DNA from: CAYYTU01 sp964474655
GTDB lineage: Bacteria > Chloroflexota > Anaerolineae > B4-G1
Assembly: GCA_964474655.1 (NCBI GenBank)
Contig: CAYYTU010000013.1
Location: forward strand, 1-63,762
Reading direction: 5' to 3'
DNA length: 63,762 nucleotides
Under the pieces are notes generated by a model that was not told the origin of the DNA, did no database searches, and saw nothing but the letters and a program-made list of their open reading frames with translations. Below, piece after piece: positions 15,760 to 23,136 of the stretch (position 1 is its first letter; the number at the start of each line of letters is the position of its first letter). The translations under genes and the position numbers were made by a program.

Positions 15760-15942
15760 TTGGATCAAGTTGAACAGAAAACGTGGTGGAAATGTTCTAT
15801 CTGCGGCTACACGTTTCAGGCTGAATCACCGCCGGAAACCTGCCCCAGCTGCGAGGAGAAGTGTGCTTTCGTCGATGCGACGTGTTATACGCCGGAGTGC
15901 GGCGGACCGGATAACGTCGACCCTCAGATTGGTCAGCGCTAG
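15760..15942 (+). CDS. Rubredoxin-like cysteine-rich small protein
   Basis: A 60-residue protein read from a TTG at 15760, chosen because GAGGAGGAAACC directly precedes it. It has a rubredoxin-like pair of knuckles, CSICGY (Cys 12, 15) and CPSC (Cys 28, 31), plus three more cysteines at 35, 42 and 47. The two-knuckle core would bind iron or zinc; the extra cysteines suggest a second metal or disulphide role. It is followed by a strong hairpin. Electron transfer between the cytochrome and the thiol proteins is plausible but unproven. Confidence 0.8.
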   Translation: MDQVEQKTWWKCSICGYTFQAESPPETCPSCEEKCAFVDATCYTPECGGPDNVDPQIGQR

Positions 15943-15964
15943 CCGGTGACCGTTTGAGCTATGG

Positions 15965-15994
15965 TGATGGGGCAGCTCATCGGCTGCCCCATCA
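15965..15994 (+). terminator. Strong hairpin after the rubredoxin-like gene
   Basis: Perfect 12-bp stem TGATGGGGCAGC/GCTGCCCCATCA with a TCATCG loop. No T tract follows on either strand, so it is terminator-like but could be a processing or stability element. Confidence 0.55.
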
Positions 15995-16024
15995 TACGGA
16001 CGTTCAGCGAGGAGATGTGATTTT

Positions 16025-16315
16025 ATGGCAGAGGCAAAAGGTCATGTATCTGGCACCTGGGACGAGAAAGAGGTAGCTTTCTACGGGCTGTCGACGTGTG
16101 TGTGGTGTAAGCGAACGCGGGAGTTTCTTGAGGATAACGACGTAGCCTTCGATTTTACCTACGTGGATCTATTGAGGGGCCAGGAGCAACAGGAGGTGAT
16201 TGAGCGAGTTCGCGAGTGGAACAGCGCCGGGTCGTTCCCCACGCTGGTGGTGGATGACGAGACGTGTGTGGTGGGGTTCAAGACGGATGAGATCAGGGAG
16301 GCGTTGGGGCTATGA
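16025..16315 (+). CDS. Glutaredoxin-like protein
   Basis: A 96-residue thioredoxin-fold protein with the dithiol motif CVWC (Cys 25 and 28) after a beta strand (KEVAFYGLST), the cis-Pro segment SFPTLVVDD near residue 76 and the closing CVVGFKTDEI. This resembles the NrdH/glutaredoxin group of anaerobes. The stop overlaps the start of the FTR-rubredoxin gene by 4 bases (ATGA), indicating translational coupling and a likely redox partnership. It probably reduces protein disulphides or the peroxiredoxin using electrons from the next gene's product. Confidence 0.9.
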   Translation: MAEAKGHVSGTWDEKEVAFYGLSTCVWCKRTREFLEDNDVAFDFTYVDLLRGQEQQEVIERVREWNSAGSFPTLVVDDETCVVGFKTDEIREALGL

Positions 16316-16842
16316 CCGAGGAAGAGATCACCGTCACGCAGGAGGAGATCGACGCGCTCTACGAACGGTTGGATCGAGAGGCTGAAGCCGCCGGTTATCA
16401 TCTCAACCCCGATGTCGAATTCACCAAGGATCTGGTAGAAGGATTGCTGGTCAACGAGAAGCGTTACGGCTATTGGGCCTGTCCCTGTCGGCTGGCATCC
16501 GGCGACAAGCAGAAGGATTTGGACATCATCTGTCCCTGCGATTACCGCGACCCCGACCTGCTGGACTGGGGAGCGTGTTACTGTGCGCTCTACGTCTCCG
16601 AGGAGGTGCTGGAGGGCGAAAAGGAGCTCGAACCGATCCCCGAGCGTCGTCCACCGGAGGGGGAGCGCCCGCAGGACCAGGAGACTCGTGCTCCATCCAG
16701 GCTGGGCGAGTTGACCGAGGACGATGAGGCGATGCCGGTTTGGCGTTGTCGCGTCTGCGGCTATCTCTGTGCCCGAGAACGACCACCGGGCCGCTGCCCG
16801 ATCTGTAAGGCGAAACAGGATCGCTTTGAGCGATCCTGGTAG
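16312..16842 (+). CDS. Ferredoxin-thioredoxin reductase catalytic domain fused to rubredoxin
   Basis: A 176-residue fusion. Residues about 8-105 are an FTR beta-type [4Fe-4S] disulphide reductase with the cysteine triplets CPC (57-59), CPC (74-76) and CYC (89-91). A charged Pro/Glu-rich linker (about 100-140) follows, then a short rubredoxin domain with CRVCGY (Cys 146, 149) and CPIC (Cys 162, 165). No variable FTR subunit is nearby. The fused rubredoxin could replace ferredoxin as electron donor for reducing the glutaredoxin encoded by the overlapping upstream gene. All cluster cysteines are present. Confidence 0.93.
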   Translation: MTEEEITVTQEEIDALYERLDREAEAAGYHLNPDVEFTKDLVEGLLVNEKRYGYWACPCRLASGDKQKDLDIICPCDYRDPDLLDWGACYCALYVSEEVLEGEKELEPIPERRPPEGERPQDQETRAPSRLGELTEDDEAMPVWRCRVCGYLCARERPPGRCPICKAKQDRFERSW

Positions 16843-16886
16843 ATGGACGGATTGAGATTTGCATACAATAGAGAGGAGTCAATCAG

Positions 16887-17096
16887 ATGAGTGATCGAAT
16901 CTATAAGAAGATCGAAGTGGTCGGTACGTCCGAATCGAGCCTGGAGGACGCTATTCGGAGCGCGATTGATAAGTCGTCCAAAACCGTGCGCAATATGCGC
17001 TGGTTCGAGGTGGTCGAGACCCGCGGGCGGATTGAAGATCAAGCGGTGACTGAGTGGCAGGTGACGGTCAAGATTGGCTTCGCCGTGGAGGAGTGA
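16887..17096 (+). CDS. Dodecin family flavin-binding protein
   Basis: A 69-residue dodecin. The family shows in YKKIEVVGTSESSLEDAI at the N-terminus, the Trp in MRWFEVVETRG (about residues 37-47) that stacks on flavin, and the strand WQVTVKIGF. Dodecins form 12-mers that store or scavenge FMN/riboflavin and protect against flavin photochemistry. AGAGGAGTC precedes the ATG. A flavin buffer suits a neighbourhood of flavoproteins (flavin reductase, flavodiiron protein, nitroreductase). Confidence 0.94.
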   Translation: MSDRIYKKIEVVGTSESSLEDAIRSAIDKSSKTVRNMRWFEVVETRGRIEDQAVTEWQVTVKIGFAVEE

Positions 17097-17104
17097 AGTC
17101 GTTT

Positions 17105-17611
17105 ATGGTTATGCCGATGCATCCCAGGCGCGTTGAGCCTGGCCCCGGACAGGAGTCCGTCTGGGAGTATCCGCGCCCGCCGCGGGTGGAGCCGGCCGAG
17201 AAGCGCATCCAGGTGGTCTTCAACGGTGTGACCATCGCCGATACGCGGCGGGCCCAACGGGTGCTGGAGACGAGCCATCCGCCCGTCTACTACCTCCCGC
17301 CCGCGGACGTCCAGATGGCATATCTGCTACCCTCCGCTGGCTCCAGCTGGTGCGAGTGGAAGGGCCGGGCCAGCTACTATGACGTCGTCGTCGACGACCG
17401 GAAGGCCGAACGGACCGCTTGGACCTATCACGAGCCGCGCGAAAGGTTCGAGAGCATCAGGAACCACGTGGCTTTCTACGCCGGCCCGATGGACGCGTGT
17501 TACGTGGCTGGCGAGCGGGTCAGACCGCAGCCAGGCGGCTTCTACGGCGGTTGGATCACGGACGACATCGTCGGCCCGTTCAAAGGCGAACCGGGAACCC
17601 GCGGCTGGTGA
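17105..17611 (+). CDS. DUF427 family protein
   Basis: A 168-residue protein with the DUF427 core: KRIQVVFNGVTIADTRRA, then HPPVYYLPPADVQM and the conserved SWCEWKGRASYYDV. The family is widespread in bacteria and has no settled function; a compact beta fold with a possible small-ligand pocket is known. The start at 17105 is 8 bases after the dodecin stop. After it the sequence degenerates (next entry). GC is higher than the flanking pseudogene. Confidence 0.88.
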   Translation: MVMPMHPRRVEPGPGQESVWEYPRPPRVEPAEKRIQVVFNGVTIADTRRAQRVLETSHPPVYYLPPADVQMAYLLPSAGSSWCEWKGRASYYDVVVDDRKAERTAWTYHEPRERFESIRNHVAFYAGPMDACYVAGERVRPQPGGFYGGWITDDIVGPFKGEPGTRGW

Positions 17612-17768
17612 GCGCGGAAGTGTTTCGGGCGATAAGGGATACGTTTTTGCTTGCCTTGGCGGTTCGCGACTTCTGCGTTTTCGCCGAGCCATGGAGGGCG
17701 TGCTGTAGCTTCTACGTCGCGCCGAAATTCGCGGATGGTATCGTGCAGGTGTGGGCGGTGAGATATTG

Positions 17769-18682
17769 ATGGCGAGCACGAAGCAGTCGGTGCTCAGGCG
17801 TTCCTGGGTCGCGCATGTCGGTGACAGTGACTGGCGACTGGCTTTTGGGTATGCGGTCCCTGTTGTGGGATTCGTCTTGGGGTTATTCTACCAGTGGTTT
17901 GCTTTGGCGAATCGGTGCGTTATCTTTCTGTATGGACATATGCGAGCTAGGCCCTTTGACCGACGTACCATTAGCCGTTATTGGATGGCCGGCTTGGTCG
18001 CTTCTGGTATGGTGATGGTACTGTATGCTTTTTGGAATTGGCTGTTGGGGCGAGTGGCGAGTTGGCACGAGGTTTTTGACTATCATCCGTCAGAATGGTG
18101 GCGTGTATGGCTCATTTGTGCTCTATCGGTTGCCGTCGGCATTCTAGTGATCACTACGACAGTCAATCAGCCGACATTGCCGGCGGATGTAGCGGTTTGG
18201 TGTGTGCTGGCAACTCTGATTGGTTTGGCCCTGGCGCTGGCACCGGGGCGTGGGCTGCGGAGCGCCCTCGCGAATTGCTCTGGCTCGCTGGGGCCGGGGC
18301 GGGTCTTGTCCCCCTCCTCTTGTTGTTGCGGGTGGTGGAGATACCCGCTGGAGAATTGCCGGGCGGCGCGAGGTCGTATGCGCTTGCTCTGGGGAGTATC
18401 GCGGTCGGCGTGATCTGGTCGATTTTACTGGGGAGGTGGTACACACGGAAGTATCGATCGATCTGGCGCACTGATCATTTAGTGGTGAGCGGTTTGGGCT
18501 GGAGCTATCTTCTGTTGCCGTTGGCACATTATTTTTTCTTCACGCCACCATCTTACCGGTATATTACATCTGCGGGGAATTTCTTTGCTTCGAGCCTGTT
18601 GGTTCAGTTGGTTGCTTTTCTGACAGCTGGGGCTTTTTCCAGCTTGGTGACAGCCTTGCAGACAAATTGGCTACTTCGTTGA
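17769..18682 (+). pseudogene. Frameshifted multi-spanning membrane protein
   Basis: The N-terminal part reads from ATG 17769 in one frame with hydrophobic helices (GYAVPVVGFVLGLFYQW, MAGLVASGMVMVLYAFW, WLICALSVAVGILVI, CVLATLIGLALALA). Near 18240-18262 the hydrophobic reading moves to another frame (LLWLAGAGAGLVPLLLLL, ALALGSIAVGVIWSILL, YLLLPLAHYFFF, LVQLVAFLTAGAFSSLV) and ends at 18682. One frame change restores a protein of about 300 residues with some eight helices. This is a decaying gene or a sequencing indel. No family was recognised. Codon use is less GC-rich than in the neighbours. Confidence 0.7.
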
Positions 18683-18702
18683 GGATAAGGAGACCTTATG
18701 AC

Positions 18703-18938
18703 CAAGCAGGATTTCTGCTTACTACGTCGCCGTCGAGGTCTATTATTCGACCAATGCTCACGATACTTACGGGAGCTCTGGCGAGACTGAGGCCTGGCGT
18801 GCCACTGAGCGATTTGCTATTGATTCGGATGATCCGAATAAGTGGTCACGTCAGGGCAGTGGTAAACTCTTTGACGTGCCGGGGGGTATTGCTTTCACCG
18901 AGGCCGTCTACCTGCCTTTGGTATCGAGGGAAGGCTAG
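18703..18938 (+). pseudogene. C-terminal fragment of a secreted protein
   Basis: After a TGA at 18700 a frame without start codon reads ISAYYVAVEVYYSTN, then a Ser/Gly-rich polar stretch and ends VYLPLVSREG-stop. The last part matches the C-terminal tail of the glycoside hydrolase at 4256 (LYFPLIAREAESE), a tail common on secreted Chloroflexota proteins. A ribosome site (AAGGAGACCTT) and ATG at 18699 stand in another frame, so the N-terminal part has been lost or shifted. It is best read as a remnant of a secreted protein gene. Confidence 0.6.
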
Positions 18939-18959
18939 CGTATCACGGGAGGAGGTCGT

Positions 18960-19172
18960 ATGTTCAAGCGCAACGAAAGCACGGTGGATCGCATCATCCG
19001 AGTGGTGCTGGGAGGCTTACTGCTCTGGATTGGCTTATGGCCATTATCTGGTAGAGCAGGCAGCTTCGGGGGTCTTATCGTGGCTCTGGTGGGGATAATC
19101 TTGCTGATCACGGCCCTCACCGGTTTTTGCCTGATCTACAAGCTGTTAGGTATATCGACATCTGAGGAATAG
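18960..19172 (+). CDS. DUF2892/YgaP-type small membrane protein
   Basis: A 70-residue protein with the signature NESTVDRIIRVVLGGLLL and two transmembrane helices (about 13-26 and 33-56), then CLIYKLLGIST. This is the membrane domain that follows rhodanese in YgaP. Here it is free-standing, as often seen near sulfur or redox genes. GGAGGTCGT precedes the ATG. Its stop is 11 bases before the next ferritin-like gene. A role in sulfur or thiosulfate handling is possible; DsrE downstream points the same way. Confidence 0.88.
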   Translation: MFKRNESTVDRIIRVVLGGLLLWIGLWPLSGRAGSFGGLIVALVGIILLITALTGFCLIYKLLGISTSEE

Positions 19173-19183
19173 TGGAGGATAGC

Positions 19184-19738
19184 ATGAACTGGAATTCACC
19201 AAAAGGCGTTTTGCGACGCGGTATGAGCCTTGAGCGAGATGGCTACAAGTTTTATATGCAGGCTGCCGAACGCGCTTCCGATGAGCGCGGCGCGGCGATG
19301 TTCCGCGACCTGGCCAATCAGGAGGTCGATCATATGCAATTGCTCCTGGCCCAGTACAAGGCCCTGGATAGCGGCGAAGGTTGGCTCCCCTACGACGAGG
19401 CGATGGAGCGGCCCTTCGATCTCGACCCAGCCGATCCTGACCTGCCCGGGAAGGAGCCGCCGGAGGAGTATCGTTTGCCGGTCTTCACGCCCGAACGCGA
19501 TGTGTCGCTGGAAGGCGACCTCGCTGCGTTGGATTTCGGGTTGGAGACGGAGGACATCACCCGTGATCTCTACGCTGCCGGTGCAGAAGAAACCGACGAC
19601 GAGCACGCCCGCGCGGCCTATGAGTTCCTGGTAGAACAAGAGGGGCATCACTATCGTCTGATTGAGCGAACCCGCGAGTATCTGGCCGATAATCAGACGT
19701 GGTGGGATAGCGAGGAGTATCCGTTCTTCATCGGGTAA
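19184..19738 (+). CDS. Ferritin-like diiron protein
   Basis: A 184-residue two-part ferritin-like protein. The first helix pair (about residues 4-55) shows SLERDGYKFYMQAAE and LANQEVDHMQLL. A Pro/Asp-rich insert (60-100) follows, then a second pair with DFGLETEDITRDLY and FLVEQEGHHYRLIE. The Glu/ExxH elements for a diiron site are present. No rubredoxin or encapsulin tail. GGAGGATAGC precedes the ATG at 19184. It is the fourth diiron ferritin-like protein in the island. Iron storage or peroxide reduction is likely. Confidence 0.85.
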   Translation: MNWNSPKGVLRRGMSLERDGYKFYMQAAERASDERGAAMFRDLANQEVDHMQLLLAQYKALDSGEGWLPYDEAMERPFDLDPADPDLPGKEPPEEYRLPVFTPERDVSLEGDLAALDFGLETEDITRDLYAAGAEETDDEHARAAYEFLVEQEGHHYRLIERTREYLADNQTWWDSEEYPFFIG

Positions 19739-19745
19739 TAAGCTG

Positions 19746-19797
19746 AGGTTCCAGGCTGGCCCCGTGCCCGACACAGCACGCAGCCTGGGACCTGCTT
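19746..19797 (+). terminator. Hairpin after the ferritin-like gene
   Basis: A 13-bp stem AGGTTCCAGGCTG (19746-19758) with CAGCCTGGGACCT (19781-19793), one G-T pair, 22-base loop. Only a weak T content follows. Confidence 0.5.
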
Positions 19798-19824
19798 GCA
19801 CCGCCACACGGGAGGGGAGAGGCG

Positions 19825-20550
19825 ATGATAGGCGTTGGAGATGCGTTTCAGGAGGAGACGAAGTACGAGCGCGGCAATCTGTCCGGCGGAAGGCTCGATT
19901 GGGCCAACAAGCCCACCACGTACAAGCGCTATCCGTCGGTGCCGACAATTCCACTGAGCGAACCGGAGGCGGAAGAAGGCCCTCCGCTGTGGCGGGTGAT
20001 CCAGGAGCGGCGAAGCGAACGCCGCTTTCAGGATGCGCCATTACGCGAGGCTGATCTTTCGCAGCTGCTCTGGGCCGCGCAAGGTATCACGGCGCACAGC
20101 CGTGGCGTCGATTTCCGAGCGGCGCCTTCAGCCGGGGCGTTGTACCCGGTGGAGACGTACCTGGTGCTCAACGCTGTGGCAGGCATTGAGCCGGGCATCT
20201 ACCATTATAACGTCACGGAGCACGCCCTAGAGCAGCTGAAGACTGGCGATTTTCGCGTCGAGATCGCCCACGCAGCGCTCGATCAGAAGATAGCGGCCCG
20301 CGCAGGAGTCGTCTTCGTCTGGACTGCGGTCTTCAGACGCTCCAAGTGGAAGTACAAGCAGCGCGCCTACCGGTACATCTACCTGGACGCCGGGCACATC
20401 GCCCAGAACGTGGCGTTGGCGGCGGTAGCCCTGGGGCTGGGCAGCTGTCAGATCGGCGCTTTGTATGACGATGAGGCGAACACGCTCCTGGACGTGGACG
20501 GCGACGAGGAGAGCACGATTTATATGACCGTGGTCGGAAGGCCCCGCTAG
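19825..20550 (+). CDS. SagB-type nitroreductase family oxidoreductase
   Basis: A 241-residue FMN-dependent oxidoreductase. The fold is marked by IQERRSERRFQDAPL (FMN phosphate contact), QLLWAAQGIT, the loop APSAGALYPVETYLV and the late NVALAAVALGLGSCQIGA. These are typical of SagB-type dehydrogenases, which occur in peptide maturation and also alone as general reductases. No cyclodehydratase (SagCD) gene is near, so a stand-alone redox role is more likely. GGGAGGGGAGAGGCG precedes the ATG. DsrE follows 21 bases after. Confidence 0.88.
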   Translation: MIGVGDAFQEETKYERGNLSGGRLDWANKPTTYKRYPSVPTIPLSEPEAEEGPPLWRVIQERRSERRFQDAPLREADLSQLLWAAQGITAHSRGVDFRAAPSAGALYPVETYLVLNAVAGIEPGIYHYNVTEHALEQLKTGDFRVEIAHAALDQKIAARAGVVFVWTAVFRRSKWKYKQRAYRYIYLDAGHIAQNVALAAVALGLGSCQIGALYDDEANTLLDVDGDEESTIYMTVVGRPR

Positions 20551-20571
20551 AAACGAAACAAGGAGCCTGTT

Positions 20572-20928
20572 ATGGAGCAGAAGATCGCCTTTGTATTGCT
20601 GGCCGGCATCGATATGCCCTGCCGGATGACGCATATGTTACTCTGGTCGCTGGACGTCGTGAGCCGCGGCGGAGAGGCCAAGATCATCTTCGAGGGTGAA
20701 GCGCCGCACTGGTTGTTGGTGTTGCCCGATCCCGAGCACGGTCGCCATAACCTCTACCGCAAGGTCAAGGAGATGGGGCTGATCGACGCCGTGTGCAAGG
20801 CTTGCGCTGTGCAGGCCCAGGCGGTGGAGGCCGCGTCCGAGGAGGGCTTGCGTCTGGTATACGATGCCTCCGGTCACGTCAGTCTGGCGCCTTACATGGA
20901 CGAAGGGTATGAGATTGTGACGCTGTGA
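20572..20928 (+). CDS. DsrE family protein
   Basis: A 118-residue protein of the DsrE/DsrF-like fold. It opens with a beta strand and cysteine (VLLAGIDMPCRMTHMLLW) and has a later pair in VCKACAVQAQAVEAA. DsrE-type proteins handle persulphide sulfur or act as small redox carriers. AAGGAGCCTGTT precedes the ATG. The conserved catalytic Cys could be the one in CKACA. Its partner genes DsrF/H are absent, so a sulfur-trafficking role is only suggested. Confidence 0.82.
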   Translation: MEQKIAFVLLAGIDMPCRMTHMLLWSLDVVSRGGEAKIIFEGEAPHWLLVLPDPEHGRHNLYRKVKEMGLIDAVCKACAVQAQAVEAASEEGLRLVYDASGHVSLAPYMDEGYEIVTL

Positions 20929-21007
20929 GACCCTTCGATATGTCATTGGGTGTTGTGTGAAGAAAACGCGCAATAAGCAATGCGCATCACATTTATAGGA
21001 GAGCGGA

Positions 21008-22102
21008 ATGCCAAGAAAGAGAATTGATCTTCCATACGAGGTAGAGCACTTATCCATCCTGGATGAGGACGGCAATCTGGACGCGGAGCTGGAGCCCAAT
21101 ATCTCAGACGAGCTTTTGCTCCGGCTCCATCGTGCGATGCTGCTAGGGCGGCGCTTCGACGAGCGTATGCTCAAGCTCCAGCGTATGGGGCGCATCGGGA
21201 CCTTCGCGCCCATCCAGGGCCAGGAGGCTTCTCAACTGGGTATCGTTGCGGCTCTGCGCGAGTCCGATTGGCTGGTCCCTGCCTTCAGAGAGATGGTCGC
21301 TGCGCTTTGGCGCGGACAATCGATGGCGAGTGTGCTGCTCGTCTACGGCGGCTTTTATCAGGGTGCATTCGTCCCCGAGGGCGTCAACACGCTGCCGGTC
21401 GCCATCCCCGTGGGGACGCAGCCGCTTCACGCGGCCGGGATCGGTTACGCCATCAAGTATCGCGGCGAGGATCACGTCGTCGCCACCTTCTTCGGCGACG
21501 GCGCCACATCCGAGGGCGACTTCCACGAGGCGTTGAACTTCGCTGGTGTCTGGCAGGCGCCGGTCATCTTCGTCTGCCAAAACAACCAATATGCCATCTC
21601 GATCCCGCGCACGCACCAGACGCGCTCCAAGACGCTGGCGCAGAAGGCGCTGGCCTACGGCGTGCCCGGCATCCAGGTCGATGGCAACGACGTGTTGGCC
21701 GTCTACGCCGCGGCGAAGGAGGCTGTGGAGCGAGCGCGTGCGGGCGAAGGCCCGACGATGATCGAGAACGTTACCTATCGGCTCTCGATGCACACTACGG
21801 CCGATGATCCCACCCGCTATCGCGAGGACGACGAGGTCGCGATGTGGGAGAAGCGCGACCCGCTTCCACGTTTCCAGAACTACCTGAAGGAGAAGGATCT
21901 GCTCTCCGACGACGACATTGAGGCGCTGGAGGAGGAGATCAAAGCCGAGATTCAGGCAGCGGTGGACGAGGCGGAGCAGCAGATGGACGAGCTGAGCGAC
22001 GACGCGCCCACGATGTTCGACCATATGTACGCCGAGATGCCGCCCTATTTGCAGGAGCAGCGCGACGAGTTCTTGACGATCTGGGAAGAGGCGAGGGGGT
22101 AG
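21008..22102 (+). CDS. pdhA: Pyruvate (2-oxoacid) dehydrogenase E1 component, alpha subunit
   Basis: A 364-residue thiamine diphosphate enzyme subunit that decarboxylates pyruvate with the beta subunit. The ThDP motif GDGATSEGDFHEALNFAGVW is near residues 163-182 and ends with NNQYAIS. The GQEASQLG substrate loop and the phosphorylation-loop-like RLSMHTTADDPTRYR are present. AGGAGAGCGG precedes the ATG. It leads the operon alpha-beta-E2-E3. An aerobic-type PDH in an oxygen-defence island suggests facultative or microaerophilic life. A branched-chain 2-oxoacid specificity cannot be excluded. Confidence 0.93.
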   Translation: MPRKRIDLPYEVEHLSILDEDGNLDAELEPNISDELLLRLHRAMLLGRRFDERMLKLQRMGRIGTFAPIQGQEASQLGIVAALRESDWLVPAFREMVAALWRGQSMASVLLVYGGFYQGAFVPEGVNTLPVAIPVGTQPLHAAGIGYAIKYRGEDHVVATFFGDGATSEGDFHEALNFAGVWQAPVIFVCQNNQYAISIPRTHQTRSKTLAQKALAYGVPGIQVDGNDVLAVYAAAKEAVERARAGEGPTMIENVTYRLSMHTTADDPTRYREDDEVAMWEKRDPLPRFQNYLKEKDLLSDDDIEALEEEIKAEIQAAVDEAEQQMDELSDDAPTMFDHMYAEMPPYLQEQRDEFLTIWEEARG

Positions 22103-22105
22103 ACG

Positions 22106-23092
22106 ATGGCAAAGATGACAATGGTTCAGGCGCTTAACCTGGCGCTGCATCAGGAGATGGCTAACGATGAAGACGTGGTCGTGCTGGGCGAGGATGTGGC
22201 CGTCGATGGAGGCGTCTTTCGCGTCACCGAGGGGCTGCTGGACGAGTTCGGCGACAAGCGTGTGATGGACACGCCGCTGGCGGAATCCGGCATCGTCGGT
22301 ACGTCGGTGGGAATGGCGATTTACGGGCTCAAGCCAGTGTGCGAGATCCAGTTCTCGGGCTTCAGCTACCTCGCCTTCCATCAGCTGGAATCGCACGCCG
22401 CGCGGATGCGCTGGCGCTCGCGCGGGGCGTTCACCGTGCCGCTGGTGCTGCGCACCCCCTGCAGCGGCGGCGTGCGCGCGCTGGAGCACCACTCGGAGAG
22501 CCGCGAGGCCTACTACGCTCATACGCCGGGCCTGAAGATGGTGATGCCCTCCGGGCCGCGCAACGCCCGGGCGCTGCTGGTCAGCGCGATTCGCGATCCC
22601 GATCCGGTGGTCTTCTTCGAGCCGAAGGCCGTCTACCGCGCCTTCCGCGAAGAAGTGCCGGAGGAAGAGGAGACGCTGTCCATCGGCGAAGCGCAAATCG
22701 TGCGCAAGGGCAGTGATCTGACGATGATCTCCTATGGCGCGATGATGCGCCCGACGCTGGAGGCGGCCGAGACGCTCCAGGAGGAGGACGGCATCGAGGC
22801 CGAGGTGATTGACTTGCTGACCATCTCGCCGCTCGATCACGAGACCTTCGCCGAATCGGTGCGCAAGACGGGGCGCGCGGTCATCGTCCACGAGGCGCCG
22901 CGCAGCTTTGGCCCGGGCGCCGAGCTGGTGGCCCGGTTGGTGGAAAAATCGTTCTGGTACCTGGAGGTGCCGATCCAGCGCGTCACCGGCTATGACGTGG
23001 TGATGCCGCTGTTCGCCTACGAGAAGGCGTATCTGCCGGGCGCCGATCGCGTCCTGCGTGCGGCGCGCGAGGCTTTGGAGACGCCAGCGTAA
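22106..23092 (+). CDS. pdhB: Pyruvate dehydrogenase E1 component, beta subunit
   Basis: A 328-residue transketolase-like subunit. It starts 3 bases after the alpha stop. Family segments are VVVLGEDVAVDGGVFRVTEGL, the motif TPLAESGIVGTSVGMA, the site EIQFSGFSYLAF and the C-terminal IDLLTISPLDHETFAESVR and HEAPRSFGPGAELVA. It completes the ThDP site with the alpha subunit. Length is typical. Four-base spacing implies strict co-expression with pdhA. Confidence 0.94.
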   Translation: MAKMTMVQALNLALHQEMANDEDVVVLGEDVAVDGGVFRVTEGLLDEFGDKRVMDTPLAESGIVGTSVGMAIYGLKPVCEIQFSGFSYLAFHQLESHAARMRWRSRGAFTVPLVLRTPCSGGVRALEHHSESREAYYAHTPGLKMVMPSGPRNARALLVSAIRDPDPVVFFEPKAVYRAFREEVPEEEETLSIGEAQIVRKGSDLTMISYGAMMRPTLEAAETLQEEDGIEAEVIDLLTISPLDHETFAESVRKTGRAVIVHEAPRSFGPGAELVARLVEKSFWYLEVPIQRVTGYDVVMPLFAYEKAYLPGADRVLRAAREALETPA

Positions 23093-23136
23093 CCGTCAGT
23101 TCTAGCAACACCTGAGAGGAAGGAGATTGCAAGACG

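Noticed and set aside
21143..22891. A 582-codon minus-strand frame opposite pdhA and pdhB
   Set aside because: It spans two well-supported genes on the other strand and has no recognisable domain.
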